Shown: in pieces, positions 42,831 to 51,108 of the stretch
Position numbering within the stretch: position 1 is the first letter of the stretch
Layout of the letters: each line of letters opens with the position of its first letter
Program-made: the position numbers and the translations under genes
Assembly: GCA_009784825.1 (NCBI GenBank)
Contig: WQXO01000005.1
Location: 100,876 to 164,875, forward strand
Direction: 5' to 3'
DNA: 64,000 bases
Origin: Oscillospiraceae bacterium
GTDB lineage: Bacteria; Bacillota; Clostridia; Oscillospirales; Ruminococcaceae
The notes under the pieces: model-generated
Seen by the model: the letters and a program-made list of their open reading frames with translations, nothing else
Databases searched by the model: none
What the model was told of the DNA's origin: nothing

Positions 42831-43742
42831 ATGTTTGAATACTTATTCGGAAGATATTTAATGAATACAAATCGGCTCAAAGCAGAAAAGCTCAACGGTC
42901 TTATCAGCTGGAGCAAGGCGGAGAACGCTTTAGGTGCGAATATCCCTTTCGCAGGCTCTGCCGACGAGAAAGTCATAAGCGAGTTATACAGGTTGAACAA
43001 GGTTGTCAACCGCAAGCTGTTCGAGTTGATTGCAGAGTATGACCCGGTTTCCGGGAACGATGCACCGCAAGATATAGACTGTGAGCCTAACCTGATGTTC
43101 TTTAAGGGGTTAACCCACGAGAATATACTGTCGCTTGACCTGCTGATGAACGAGTTAGAATTGTTCGACAAGCATTATTCCCTTGATAAGGACAACTGCT
43201 CTAAAGCGTTTGTGGACGATATTGAGGCGGTGTTCGCTTGGTTTATCAATTCCAAGGATTATTTCGCTAATCAATATATGATAATTCTTTTGAAGTATCT
43301 CTTGCGGTTTGTGAGTGCTGATATTAATTTCTCGCAAAGCACAAATATATTCAGCTATTCAGCAGAGAGAATGGCTATTCAAAAGGTGGTAACAGGGGAC
43401 ACACGGTATTTCATCGGGATTTGCGGAGAAAAGGCGGTTTTACAAGAGTTGAACGACTCTCTCAAAAACAGCTTTGCACCGGGCGAGCAGAATTATATCG
43501 GGCATAACCGATACGACAGCTTGCTCACGCTGATTAACTGTGTTTCCTGCATTTTCCAAAGCCTTATCGAAAAAGAAAAAGAAATCAACATGGTTGATAA
43601 TCCTGTGGTTTATAAATACAGCACTGTCAGTGCTAATGAGAACTGCTCATTATTGCCGGTAACAGTGGGAGAGGTTCACCTTGATTTGCTTGTGGGGTTC
43701 GGTTATCGCCCGAATTTTGCGAATATATCTCATAATATCTAA
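42831..43742 (+). CDS. Hypothetical cytosolic protein
   Basis: ATG 42831 (SD AAAGGAA) is preferred to the tracked 42753, which lies upstream of the likely promoter start site. The 303-residue product (MFEYLFGRYLMNTNRL) is mostly helical, with no signal peptide, no membrane segment and no motif I recognise. It is followed after 3 bases by a MATE exporter gene and may be co-transcribed with it. Confidence 0.7.
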   Translation: MFEYLFGRYLMNTNRLKAEKLNGLISWSKAENALGANIPFAGSADEKVISELYRLNKVVNRKLFELIAEYDPVSGNDAPQDIDCEPNLMFFKGLTHENILSLDLLMNELELFDKHYSLDKDNCSKAFVDDIEAVFAWFINSKDYFANQYMIILLKYLLRFVSADINFSQSTNIFSYSAERMAIQKVVTGDTRYFIGICGEKAVLQELNDSLKNSFAPGEQNYIGHNRYDSLLTLINCVSCIFQSLIEKEKEINMVDNPVVYKYSTVSANENCSLLPVTVGEVHLDLLVGFGYRPNFANISHNI

Positions 43743-43745
43743 ACA

Positions 43746-45113
43746 ATGTCTACAAAAATAAATAAAAAATCATTTTATAAAATGATTATAACTATCGGTC
43801 TGCCGATTGCTTTACAGAACCTAATCACGTTTTCGGTGAGCATGGCAGACACGATTATGCTTGGTCACGCCAGCTATGATGATGAACTCATATCAGCGGC
43901 AGACTTGGCGAACAAACCGATATTCCTGCTTATTATCACCCTGTTCGGGTTGGCAATGGGCGGGCTTACTCTTGCTTCCCAGTATTGGGGGAAGGGAGAT
44001 GTCAAGACTATCCGCCGCATTACAGCCATGATATTGCAAATGGGGGTTCTTATATCGGCGGCGGCAGGGGTTTTTGTTCTGGTGTTCCCGGCGGTGACAA
44101 TGCGGATTTTCACCAATAACGAAATAGTTATTCAAAAAGGCGTAGAATACCTTCAAATAGTCGGCTGGTCATATTTTTTAGTCGGATTTTCTATAATGAT
44201 GACGATTATGTTAAGAAGCGTGGAAGTGGTTAGAGTGGCACTCTTTGCGAGTATAGCCGCCCTTGTGCTGAATATTCCGCTGAACTGGCTGTTGATATTC
44301 GGGAATTTCGGGTTTCCGGAACTCGGGATACAGGGGGCGGCAATCGGAACAGTCATTGCCCGTGCTGCAGAATTTATGATAATCGCCGTTTATGTCTTCC
44401 TTATCGACAAGAAATTGAAATTCCGATTTAAAGATGTTTTCGATTTCGACAAAACACTGTTCAAGGATATAATGAAATACGGTTTCCCGGTATTATTTAA
44501 TGAGGTGGCGTGGGCATCGGGTATAACTGTTCAAGCAATGATAGTCGGACGGATTGACTATGTCGAGGGGGACTTTGTTGCCGCAAACGCCGCAAACGGA
44601 GTAATATTCCAGCTGTTTATGGTGGCGATGTTCGGTACGGCTAATGCCGCACTTGTTATAGTCGGGAAAGCAATCGGTGAGGGGAAGTTAGACGAAGCGA
44701 AAATAAAAGCCGATATGCTGTTTAAAATCGGTGCGTTTATGGGAATAGCTGTGTGTTTTCTCATTATAGCGACACGGCACTTTATAATCGGGATATTCGG
44801 TTTATCCCCGGAAACCGAGGAATTAGCGAAGGAACTATTGATTTACGGCGGAATTATTGCATTTTTTGCGTCGGTGGCAACCATGTCAATCGTGGGAGTT
44901 TTCCGAGGAGGGGGTGACACCCGCTTCTGCCTGATAATCGAGGTGGCGTGTATGTGGGGGTTGGCAGTCCCATTAGCGGCAGTGCTGGCGTTCTATTTCC
45001 AATTCCCGGTGTGGATTGTCTACCTCGGAATGAAGTCGGACGAAATAGTAAAAACAGTGATTTGCTTTATCAGAATAAGAGGGGTTAAGTGGATTAAAAT
45101 ATTAACAAGGTGA
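43746..45113 (+). CDS. MATE family multidrug/sodium antiporter
   Basis: The 455-residue protein has twelve membrane segments in two halves. The first half has IGLPIALQNLITFSVSMADTIMLG and FGLAMGGLTLASQYWGKGD; the second has the matching FGTANAALVIVGKAIGEGK. These are MATE/NorM-type motifs. Such transporters export cationic drugs or metabolites using Na+ or H+, and substrates cannot be predicted. There is no clear SD, and the gene starts 3 bases after the previous stop, so translational coupling is likely. Confidence 0.92.
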   Translation: MSTKINKKSFYKMIITIGLPIALQNLITFSVSMADTIMLGHASYDDELISAADLANKPIFLLIITLFGLAMGGLTLASQYWGKGDVKTIRRITAMILQMGVLISAAAGVFVLVFPAVTMRIFTNNEIVIQKGVEYLQIVGWSYFLVGFSIMMTIMLRSVEVVRVALFASIAALVLNIPLNWLLIFGNFGFPELGIQGAAIGTVIARAAEFMIIAVYVFLIDKKLKFRFKDVFDFDKTLFKDIMKYGFPVLFNEVAWASGITVQAMIVGRIDYVEGDFVAANAANGVIFQLFMVAMFGTANAALVIVGKAIGEGKLDEAKIKADMLFKIGAFMGIAVCFLIIATRHFIIGIFGLSPETEELAKELLIYGGIIAFFASVATMSIVGVFRGGGDTRFCLIIEVACMWGLAVPLAAVLAFYFQFPVWIVYLGMKSDEIVKTVICFIRIRGVKWIKILTR

Positions 45114-45200
45114 AAAAGTTTTAACTAAATGTGTCCTGTCACACTCCTAAATCGTATTACTGTCAAGACGTCTTTAAAAAACGAAATGGAGGTGAATGTC

Positions 45201-45698
45201 ATGGAAAGCGAGAAAAGAAACCAAATGCTTGCCGAAAGCATGGAGAAACATCTAAAAACCGTGTTCCGTGTGTCGCTGGGTTACGTCAAAAACATTCAAG
45301 ATGCCGAGGATATTACACAAAACGTATTCTTCAAGCTGTACCGTTACAATAAAGAGTTTGCTTCGGATGAAGCGGTGAAAGCATGGTTGATACGGCTTGC
45401 GATAAATGAATCAAAGGATTTGTTAAAGTCGGCTTGGTTTAAAAAACGCAGCGACTTGGACGAAAGCCTCGCTATGCCCGGCAATGCGGATTTGGATTTA
45501 TACGAATACGTTAAACAGCTAAAGCCGATTTACCGCACTGTGATGTATCTGTATTATTATGAGGGGTATTCCACAAACGAAATTGCAACCATTCTCAAAA
45601 AGCCGCTTTCCACAGTGAAAATGCAGTTACAGCGTTCACGAAAACATTTGAAAGATATTTTAGAAAGAGAGGGGTTTAATTATGGAACACAGTATTAA
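45201..45698 (+). CDS. ECF-type RNA polymerase sigma factor
   Basis: ATG 45201 has the SD GGAGGTGA and gives 165 residues. Region 2 shows KNIQDAEDITQNVFFKLYRY and WLIRLAINESKDLLKS. Region 4 shows YYYEGYSTNEIATILKKPLSTVKMQLQRSRKHL. It overlaps by 17 bases a downstream membrane protein that looks like its anti-sigma factor, the usual ECF arrangement. The trigger and regulon are unknown. Confidence 0.9.
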   Translation: MESEKRNQMLAESMEKHLKTVFRVSLGYVKNIQDAEDITQNVFFKLYRYNKEFASDEAVKAWLIRLAINESKDLLKSAWFKKRSDLDESLAMPGNADLDLYEYVKQLKPIYRTVMYLYYYEGYSTNEIATILKKPLSTVKMQLQRSRKHLKDILEREGFNYGTQY

Positions 45699-46203
45699 AA
45701 AAATGTTCGACGTTGCTCCTTCAATGAGTAATGAGGAGTATTTCAACAGAGTTATTTCAATGACCGCCGAAAAAACCAAACAAAAGCCCGTTTTCAGATT
45801 GGCATATATTCCGGCGGTTGCCATGTGCCTTGTTCTCGCTGTTATTCTTTTCGGGAACTTGGGGGACGTCAGTCATATATTCGGTAACACAGAACTTCCG
45901 ACAGGGCGATACATGCACGAATCGGGCGATTCCGGTAAATATATCGAGGTATTCGATGACGGGACGTTGCAGGTATTCGGGTTTGACTATGAGCAATGGA
46001 ACAACACACAACCGCTTCCAATCAAAATTTCATCGGAGGAATTCGCAGAGCTTACACAAGCATACGGCACACGAGGACATTATTCCGTGAATAAGGAGGG
46101 GCAAATCAGCTATTCCGTAAGTGAAACAGTGATGATAGTCGCCATGCGGATTGAAAATGCAACCACACTTGAATTTATGGACGGGATGTATACGCTTTAC
46201 TAA
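45682..46203 (+). CDS. Probable membrane-bound anti-sigma factor
   Basis: The 173-residue protein has a cytoplasmic N-terminus of about 35 residues (MEHSIKKMFDVAPSMSNEEYF), one transmembrane helix (LAYIPAVAMCLVLAVILFG, about 41-59) and an outer beta-rich domain of about 110 residues. The topology and the overlap with the ECF sigma gene support an anti-sigma role. No zinc-binding HxxxCxxC motif is present, so it is not of the classic ZAS type. Confidence 0.75.
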   Translation: MEHSIKKMFDVAPSMSNEEYFNRVISMTAEKTKQKPVFRLAYIPAVAMCLVLAVILFGNLGDVSHIFGNTELPTGRYMHESGDSGKYIEVFDDGTLQVFGFDYEQWNNTQPLPIKISSEEFAELTQAYGTRGHYSVNKEGQISYSVSETVMIVAMRIENATTLEFMDGMYTLY

Positions 46204-46230
46204 TCGGATAAAAATAATCGAATAATAACG

Positions 46231-46273
46231 AAAAAATAACAGGGGACAACCTGTTATTTTTTTTGGTTGTCCC
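46231..46273 (+). terminator. Terminator with a mutually exclusive alternative hairpin before spoIIIAA
   Basis: A 13-bp stem AAAAAATAACAGG/CCTGTTATTTTTT (46231-46262) with a T-run is a strong terminator. GGGACAACC (46243-46251) can instead pair with GGTTGTCCC (46265-46273), which would break the terminator. This is an attenuator-like arrangement. Confidence 0.7.
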
Positions 46274-46287
46274 GCATAACATTGACT

Positions 46288-47310
46288 ATGATAACTGCAA
46301 AGAAATCCCCCTTTGAACAGGCAATCGGCTTCCTCGGAGGTTTGAAATCAAAGTCCTGTTTTATTGAATTACCCCGCCGCATAACCGATAACGTACAGGA
46401 GCTTCGCCTCAGGACGGGACAACCCGTTACCTTAGAATGTCCCGACGAACGCATTCGCATTGGTGCGAGCGTTACCGCCGAGGAACTCGCCGAATGTGTG
46501 CGGGAGTTCTGCGGATATTCCGTGCATAGCTGTGAAAAGCAGTTCAGGGAGGGGTGGCTGACACTTGCGGGGGGACACCGTGCGGGCTTCTGCGGAACGG
46601 CGGTCATAAAAAACAACGAGGTTGATACTATCAGGAATATCTCCTCAGTGAATTTGAGAATTGCCCGCCAGTTCATCGGCTGTGCTAACGAACTAAGCTC
46701 AAGAATGGACGGGAGTGTATCGGGACTACTCATAATCGGGAAACCCATGAGTGCCAAAACAACGGTACTGCGTGATTTATGCCGAACCCTTTCCGAGCGG
46801 CACAAAATCGCTTTAATCGACGAACGGGGAGAATTAGCGGCAGTTTATGAAGGCAAAGCCTCCTTAGATGTGGGGGACAATACCGACATTCTTGACAATT
46901 TCCCGAAAGCACAGGGAATTATGACGGCGTTGCGGAACCTTTCACCGGAGTTTATTATATGTGACGAAATCGGGTGGGAAACAGAAGAACTCATCTCATG
47001 TGCCAACAGCGGTGTCAGAATAGTCATGACGGCACACTGTTCAAGCGTGGGCGAGGCATATACCTCCCGCCGAATTCAGTCCCTGCTTGCCTACGGGGGA
47101 ATAACACACATCGCACTCTTGGGACACGGAAAAAACATAGGGAAAATCGAATTTTATGGAACTAACAAATATATTGAGAATAATCATAGCTCTAATTTCA
47201 ATAATATCGGGAACAACGGCGGGGCTTTATTTTTCATACCGTCTGAAAATGCGGGAAGAGAGGCTTCGGGAACTAACGCAAATCGTATCGCAAACAGCAC
47301 TTTTGATTAG
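46288..47310 (+). CDS. spoIIIAA: Stage III sporulation protein AA, ATPase, with altered P-loop and extended C-terminus
   Basis: From ATG 46288 the protein is 340 residues. It is the secretion-type ATPase of the SpoIIIA-SpoIIQ channel between mother cell and forespore. Family blocks include QELRLRTGQPV, REGWLTLAGGHRAGFCG, NLRIARQF, VLRDLCRTLSE, LIDERGELAA and the Walker B FIICDEIGWETEE. Walker A reads GKPMSAKTT (151-159) where GxxxxGKT is expected, so the key glycine is alanine. The last 52 residues (after GKIEF) read through spoIIIAB in another frame, suggesting loss of the native stop. No SD is visible. Confidence 0.93.
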   Translation: MITAKKSPFEQAIGFLGGLKSKSCFIELPRRITDNVQELRLRTGQPVTLECPDERIRIGASVTAEELAECVREFCGYSVHSCEKQFREGWLTLAGGHRAGFCGTAVIKNNEVDTIRNISSVNLRIARQFIGCANELSSRMDGSVSGLLIIGKPMSAKTTVLRDLCRTLSERHKIALIDERGELAAVYEGKASLDVGDNTDILDNFPKAQGIMTALRNLSPEFIICDEIGWETEELISCANSGVRIVMTAHCSSVGEAYTSRRIQSLLAYGGITHIALLGHGKNIGKIEFYGTNKYIENNHSSNFNNIGNNGGALFFIPSENAGREASGTNANRIANSTFD

Positions 47311-47650
47311 ACACCGTGCCTTACCCATGAAAGAGCTGTTTCACGAATTATCCCGCTTTGACTTTATCAGGAAAGTTCGGGAATTCGGCGGTACGGATTT
47401 CAGAAACGACTGGTTGACCGCCGCCGATGAACTGTTGGAATTACAGGAAGAGGAACGCGGTGTCGTTAAGTCAATCGGAATGTTCCTTGGTTCAAGCGAT
47501 GTTGAGGGGCAACTGTCCATGCTGGAGATTAATTCTGCATTGCTTAAACAATACGGTGATGAGGCACATGAGCAGTATCTCAAAAAAGGGAAAATGTACA
47601 GGACATTTGGGTTATTATCAGGAATTCTTGCGGCGATATTAATTATGTAA
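47156..47650 (+). CDS. spoIIIAB: Stage III sporulation protein AB
   Basis: The 164-residue protein has an N-terminal membrane helix, a cytoplasmic helical domain (RLRELTQIVSQTALLIRHRALPM) and a C-terminal hydrophobic helix. This is the SpoIIIAB layout, which resembles GspF-type platform proteins. It starts inside the extended spoIIIAA frame, overlapping it by 155 bases, and is followed by spoIIIAC after 10 bases. Confidence 0.93.
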   Translation: MELTNILRIIIALISIISGTTAGLYFSYRLKMREERLRELTQIVSQTALLIRHRALPMKELFHELSRFDFIRKVREFGGTDFRNDWLTAADELLELQEEERGVVKSIGMFLGSSDVEGQLSMLEINSALLKQYGDEAHEQYLKKGKMYRTFGLLSGILAAILIM

Positions 47651-47660
47651 GGGGGAGAAT

Positions 47661-47855
47661 ATGGAAGTTGATTTAATTTTTCAAATTGCGGCAATCGGAA
47701 TAATCGTCGCCGTTCTCTCCCAATTATTAGAGCATTCCGGGCGAAAAGAACAAGCGATGATGATAAACATAGTCGGGTTAATCGTTGTTTTACTTATGAT
47801 AATTCGGGAAATAAGCCTGCTGTTTGATACAATCAAAAGCGTGTTTGGGTTTTGA
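47661..47855 (+). CDS. spoIIIAC: Stage III sporulation protein AC
   Basis: The 64-residue protein has two membrane helices and the family stretch IGIIVAVLSQLLEHSGRKEQA. It is part of the feeding-tube channel in the mother-cell membrane. SD GGGGGAG. Its stop codon directly abuts the MITE-like element at 47856. Confidence 0.95.
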   Translation: MEVDLIFQIAAIGIIVAVLSQLLEHSGRKEQAMMINIVGLIVVLLMIIREISLLFDTIKSVFGF

Positions 47856-47980
47856 CAATTAATAGTTAATAATGAATAATTAATAATGGTTGTGTCGCCT
47901 GCGGCGACGGATTTTAAATAAAAAATCTTTGCGGACGCAAATACCAAAATTATTCATTATTACTTATTAATTATTAATTG
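47856..47980. mobile_element. 125-bp MITE-like element inside the spoIIIA operon
   Basis: The ends are imperfect terminal inverted repeats of about 35 bp (CAATTAATAGTTAATAATGA at the left, its near mirror ending TTATTAATTATTAATTG at the right). Inside are three hairpins: GTCGCCTGCGGCGAC, GATTTTAAATAAAAAATC and TTGCGGACGCAA. It has no ORF and lies between spoIIIAC and spoIIIAD, which are normally adjacent. It matches in style the solo arm at 10471. Confidence 0.75.
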
Positions 47981-47996
47981 TTGCGAGGTACGAGCA

Positions 47997-48386
47997 ATGA
48001 ACATCATAGCAATTGTTGGGGTGGGGATTGTCGCTGCCCTTATCTCAATCGTTATAAAACAGTACAAGCCCGAGTTCGGTATGTATATTTCACTGCTGAC
48101 CGGTGTGATTATTCTTTTTGCGGTCATTAAAGCGATTGCACCGGTTTTAGAAACGCTGAACGAATTAACCGAGGCAGTGAGCTTAGACCCGTTATACGGT
48201 GCGGCATTATTGAAGGCGTTGGCGATATGTTATATAATCCAGCTTGCCTCGGACACCTGCCGAGATTCCGGTGAAACAGCCATTGCAGGGAAAATCGAAA
48301 TGGCAGGGAAATTAGCGATTGTCTTAGTATCCCTGCCCTTGTTTAAGGGCGTAGTCGATATAGTTACAGGATTGATTAATTTATGA
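47997..48386 (+). CDS. spoIIIAD: Stage III sporulation protein AD
   Basis: The 129-residue membrane protein has about four hydrophobic segments with FGMYISLLTGVIILF and the conserved ALAICYIIQLASDTCRDSGE. It belongs to the SpoIIIA channel. It overlaps spoIIIAE by 4 bases. The SD (TTGCGAGG) lies just right of the inserted repeat element. Confidence 0.95.
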   Translation: MNIIAIVGVGIVAALISIVIKQYKPEFGMYISLLTGVIILFAVIKAIAPVLETLNELTEAVSLDPLYGAALLKALAICYIIQLASDTCRDSGETAIAGKIEMAGKLAIVLVSLPLFKGVVDIVTGLINL

Positions 48387-49486
48387 AATTGTTAAAACTT
48401 GCGATAATTATACTTATAGTAATATCTTGCCTTATAATTCCGGCTTCCGCAGAAATGTCAACTGTAGGGGTCGATGCCCACATCGACCCGCAAGAATTAG
48501 GCATAGACCTATCCGAAGCCTTCCCGGAATTTGAGCATGTCGATACCCTTGAGCTTACATTTATGGGGGTCATGTCGGAAATATGGGACATGCTCAAGGG
48601 CGAGATAATGAAACCGCTTAAGCTGTTAATATCGCTTATCGGGGTAATTCTGCTGTGTGCCTTAGCCCAAACACTTAGGGACGGCAGTAACACAGGGGAG
48701 GGGTCGAAATCCGCTTTCGAGTTAGTGGGTGTGTTAGCGGGTGCGGGGCTGATGAGTGCGGCAATTGCGGAATGTGTCGTTCGTGCAGGGCAGACTTTGA
48801 CAGCGGCAGGGGCGTTTCTTCTGACGTTTGTTCCCATTTTGGCAGGGATTTTAGCGGTTATGGGGCATCTAAGCTCTGCTAATTTATTCAACACGGCAGT
48901 GATTGCGGCGGCACAAGTGTTCTCGCAGGTTATGGCGACGGCGTTAATGCCGCTGTGTGCCTCTGTTTTGGGAGTGTCGATTGCGGGTGCGGTCAGTCCC
49001 GATTTAAAGACAGAACGCTTCGCAAACGCCGTCAAAACCGTTGTAGTGTGGGTGTTAGGTTTCTCAGCAACGATTTTCTCGGGGTTATTGACGGTTCAAA
49101 GCCTTGTAACGGGTTCAGCAGATTCGGCGGCGATGAGGGCGGTGAGGTTCACGGTGTCGGGCGGAGTTCCGATTGTGGGCGGGGCAGTTTCCGATGCGTT
49201 GGGAGTTCTGAACGGAAGCATGGGTATTTTAAAAAACAGCACGGGTGCGTTCGGAATAATCGCAATTGGCAGTGTCTGCCTGCCGGTTCTGCTGTCGGTA
49301 ATCTGCTTCAGATTGGCTTTAACAATTGCGGCGGCAGTGAGCGATATGTTCGGTGTCACGAGAATAGGCTCGCTCATAAAAAGCAGTGAGAAAGTCATGT
49401 CGATTATATTGGCTATGCTGATATGCTTTATGATGATTACGATTATTTCGATTGCGTTAATGATAAGAATAGGCGGCGGCATATGA
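48383..49486 (+). CDS. spoIIIAE: Stage III sporulation protein AE
   Basis: The 367-residue protein has a signal-like N-terminus (LILIVISCLIIPASA) and about seven membrane segments, with blocks such as VRFTVSGGVPIVGGAVSDAL and MFGVTRIGSLIKSSEKVMSI. It is the large multipass subunit of the channel. Start overlaps spoIIIAD (ATGA) and stop overlaps the spoIIIAF start (ATGA). Confidence 0.95.
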   Translation: MKLLKLAIIILIVISCLIIPASAEMSTVGVDAHIDPQELGIDLSEAFPEFEHVDTLELTFMGVMSEIWDMLKGEIMKPLKLLISLIGVILLCALAQTLRDGSNTGEGSKSAFELVGVLAGAGLMSAAIAECVVRAGQTLTAAGAFLLTFVPILAGILAVMGHLSSANLFNTAVIAAAQVFSQVMATALMPLCASVLGVSIAGAVSPDLKTERFANAVKTVVVWVLGFSATIFSGLLTVQSLVTGSADSAAMRAVRFTVSGGVPIVGGAVSDALGVLNGSMGILKNSTGAFGIIAIGSVCLPVLLSVICFRLALTIAAAVSDMFGVTRIGSLIKSSEKVMSIILAMLICFMMITIISIALMIRIGGGI

Positions 49487-49974
49487 ATCAGGTTCTTTTA
49501 AATATATGTTTGACGGCAATCGGGCTGTGCCTGTTCAAAATGCTGATTCCGGAAAACCACATGAAAAAGCAGACGAATTTCTTAGTGGCGTGCTTCTTTT
49601 TGGCGAGCCTTCTGTTCTTTTTCACGAGTGGAGGGATAAACTTGGCAGGGGCATTGGATTTTTCAAGCAGTGAAACATCTTACATAAACTTCGAGGAGCA
49701 TTATATGAACGCACAAAAGCGTGCCGTTGAAAACGAAATCGGCAAGGAAATGAAAACCCGAATAGAGCCGATTTTGGCAGAGGAGGGAATTTATCCGCAA
49801 GAAATTTACACAATTGTTAATATTTCGGACACGTACAGCATATCTATTAATGAAATTAGGCTTGTATTTCCGGAAATGACCGAGGAAAGCTTAGAGGTCA
49901 TGAAAAAAGCGATTGACATAACGCAGGAGGAGGTAGGTGACAGGATTTTAGTATCGGGGGATTTTAAACGATGA
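49483..49974 (+). CDS. spoIIIAF: Stage III sporulation protein AF
   Basis: ATG 49483 (MNQVLLNICL) is preferred over the tracked 49423, which lies within spoIIIAE. The 163-residue protein has two N-terminal membrane helices and a soluble domain with a ring-building-like fold (YPQEIYTIVNISDTYSISIN, EVMKKAI). It overlaps its neighbours by 4 bases on both sides, so the operon is tightly coupled. Confidence 0.93.
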   Translation: MNQVLLNICLTAIGLCLFKMLIPENHMKKQTNFLVACFFLASLLFFFTSGGINLAGALDFSSSETSYINFEEHYMNAQKRAVENEIGKEMKTRIEPILAEEGIYPQEIYTIVNISDTYSISINEIRLVFPEMTEESLEVMKKAIDITQEEVGDRILVSGDFKR

Positions 49975-50426
49975 CAGACAACAAAATCAAGAAAATTAAC
50001 GTGTTTGACTTTAGGGCGTTGCTGAAAAACGACAAGGCAGTAAAAATCATAATTTTGGGCGGTGTTGCTTTAGTTTTGCTTATCTTTATGTCGGATTTTT
50101 TGTCAGGCACAAGCAAGAACCAAACAACTCAAGCAGTTGAGGTTTCATACGAGCAGTATGAAAAAAGATTGGAAAAAAAGCTGTCACAAGCTTTAGCGGA
50201 GATTGACGGAGTGGGAGAGTTCACGGTAATCATAACCCTCGACAGCCTTTCCGAAACGGTATATTCCGAGAGGGGCGGAGCGGTCAAAACCGTAATAACC
50301 CCGAAAGTGAGAGGGGTGGCAATCATTTGCGAGGGCGGCGATGACATTTACGTCAAGCAGAAAATTGTGGAGATGACCTCCAAGGTTCTGGGAATAGGAA
50401 CCAATAAAATATGCGTTACTAACTAA
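49971..50426 (+). CDS. spoIIIAG: Stage III sporulation protein AG
   Basis: The 151-residue protein has one membrane helix (IIILGGVALVLLIFMSDFL) and an outer domain with the ring-forming features YEKRLEKKLSQALAEIDGVG and VRGVAIICEGGDDIYVKQK. SpoIIIAG forms a large ring in the intermembrane space. It overlaps spoIIIAF by 4 bases. Confidence 0.95.
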   Translation: MTDNKIKKINVFDFRALLKNDKAVKIIILGGVALVLLIFMSDFLSGTSKNQTTQAVEVSYEQYEKRLEKKLSQALAEIDGVGEFTVIITLDSLSETVYSERGGAVKTVITPKVRGVAIICEGGDDIYVKQKIVEMTSKVLGIGTNKICVTN

Positions 50427-50449
50427 CTAATTAAAAGGAGAAAAGCGGC

Positions 50450-51031
50450 ATGACTAACATATTGAGAAAGATTAAAAGAATAAGGATAAACATGATAATC
50501 GGGAAGAAACAAATCGTGATTGCAGGGTTGACACTGCTCTTAGGTATTGCAGTATACGTCAACTATGTATTCGCTTCCTCAAACAACCAACTAACCGATA
50601 CTGCTGTCGATGCAGGTGATGTCGGTGCAAGCTACGGTGATGTGCAGTTCGTATCAGGCGGCTCACTTATCGACGATGACATTTCCGCATACTTCGCTCA
50701 AGCAAGGCTTAACAAGCGGGAAAGCCGTGACGAGGCTAAGGAGTTCCTGCAAAGCATGGCGTTCGGAGGCGATGTTTTAGCAGAGGAGCTACAGGTTATC
50801 GCACGTGACGCCTCGAACCTGAGCGGGTATATCGAAAGCGAGTCGAAAATCGAGTCTATACTCAAAGCCCAAGGGTTCGCAGATGTGTTGTGCTACATAA
50901 GCGACAGAGGGGCGAATATTATCGTTCGCACCGATGGCTTAACCCCGCAGGACGCCGCAAAAATTAAGGATGCTCTGCTTTCAGAGGTCAGTGTTCCTGT
51001 CGAAAACATCACAATCGTAGAAATTAGGTAA
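50450..51031 (+). CDS. spoIIIAH: Stage III sporulation protein AH
   Basis: The 193-residue protein has one membrane helix (IVIAGLTLLLGIAVYVNYVF, about 22-41) and a C-terminal domain (ILKAQGFADVLCYISDRGANIIVR) with the YscJ/FliF-like fold that binds SpoIIQ of the forespore. SD AAAGGAG. It is the last gene of the operon, and a new promoter follows at 51038. Confidence 0.95.
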   Translation: MTNILRKIKRIRINMIIGKKQIVIAGLTLLLGIAVYVNYVFASSNNQLTDTAVDAGDVGASYGDVQFVSGGSLIDDDISAYFAQARLNKRESRDEAKEFLQSMAFGGDVLAEELQVIARDASNLSGYIESESKIESILKAQGFADVLCYISDRGANIIVRTDGLTPQDAAKIKDALLSEVSVPVENITIVEIR

Positions 51032-51037
51032 AAAATA

Positions 51038-51066
51038 TTGCACTATTATTAAATTTGTGGTATACT
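51038..51066 (+). promoter_or_regulatory. Sigma-A promoter for the Asp23-nusB-xse cluster
   Basis: TTGCAC, 17-bp spacer, TATACT, directly after spoIIIAH. Confidence 0.65.
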
Positions 51067-51108
51067 ATTTTTGGTATGCCACAAATTGCTATTATAAGAG
51101 GGGGAAAT

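Noticed and set aside
45120-45200. ECF autoregulatory promoter (TGTCACA...CGTC) before the ECF sigma gene
   Set aside because: Both motifs can be found, but their spacing (24 bases) is too long for a credible promoter.
46250-46287. Sigma-E promoter for spoIIIAA (CATAACAT near 46275)
   Set aside because: The -35 match is poor and the -10 would lie only 5 bases from the start codon.
48376-49035. 219-codon minus-strand ORF
   Set aside because: It lies fully opposite spoIIIAE, which is clearly the coding strand.
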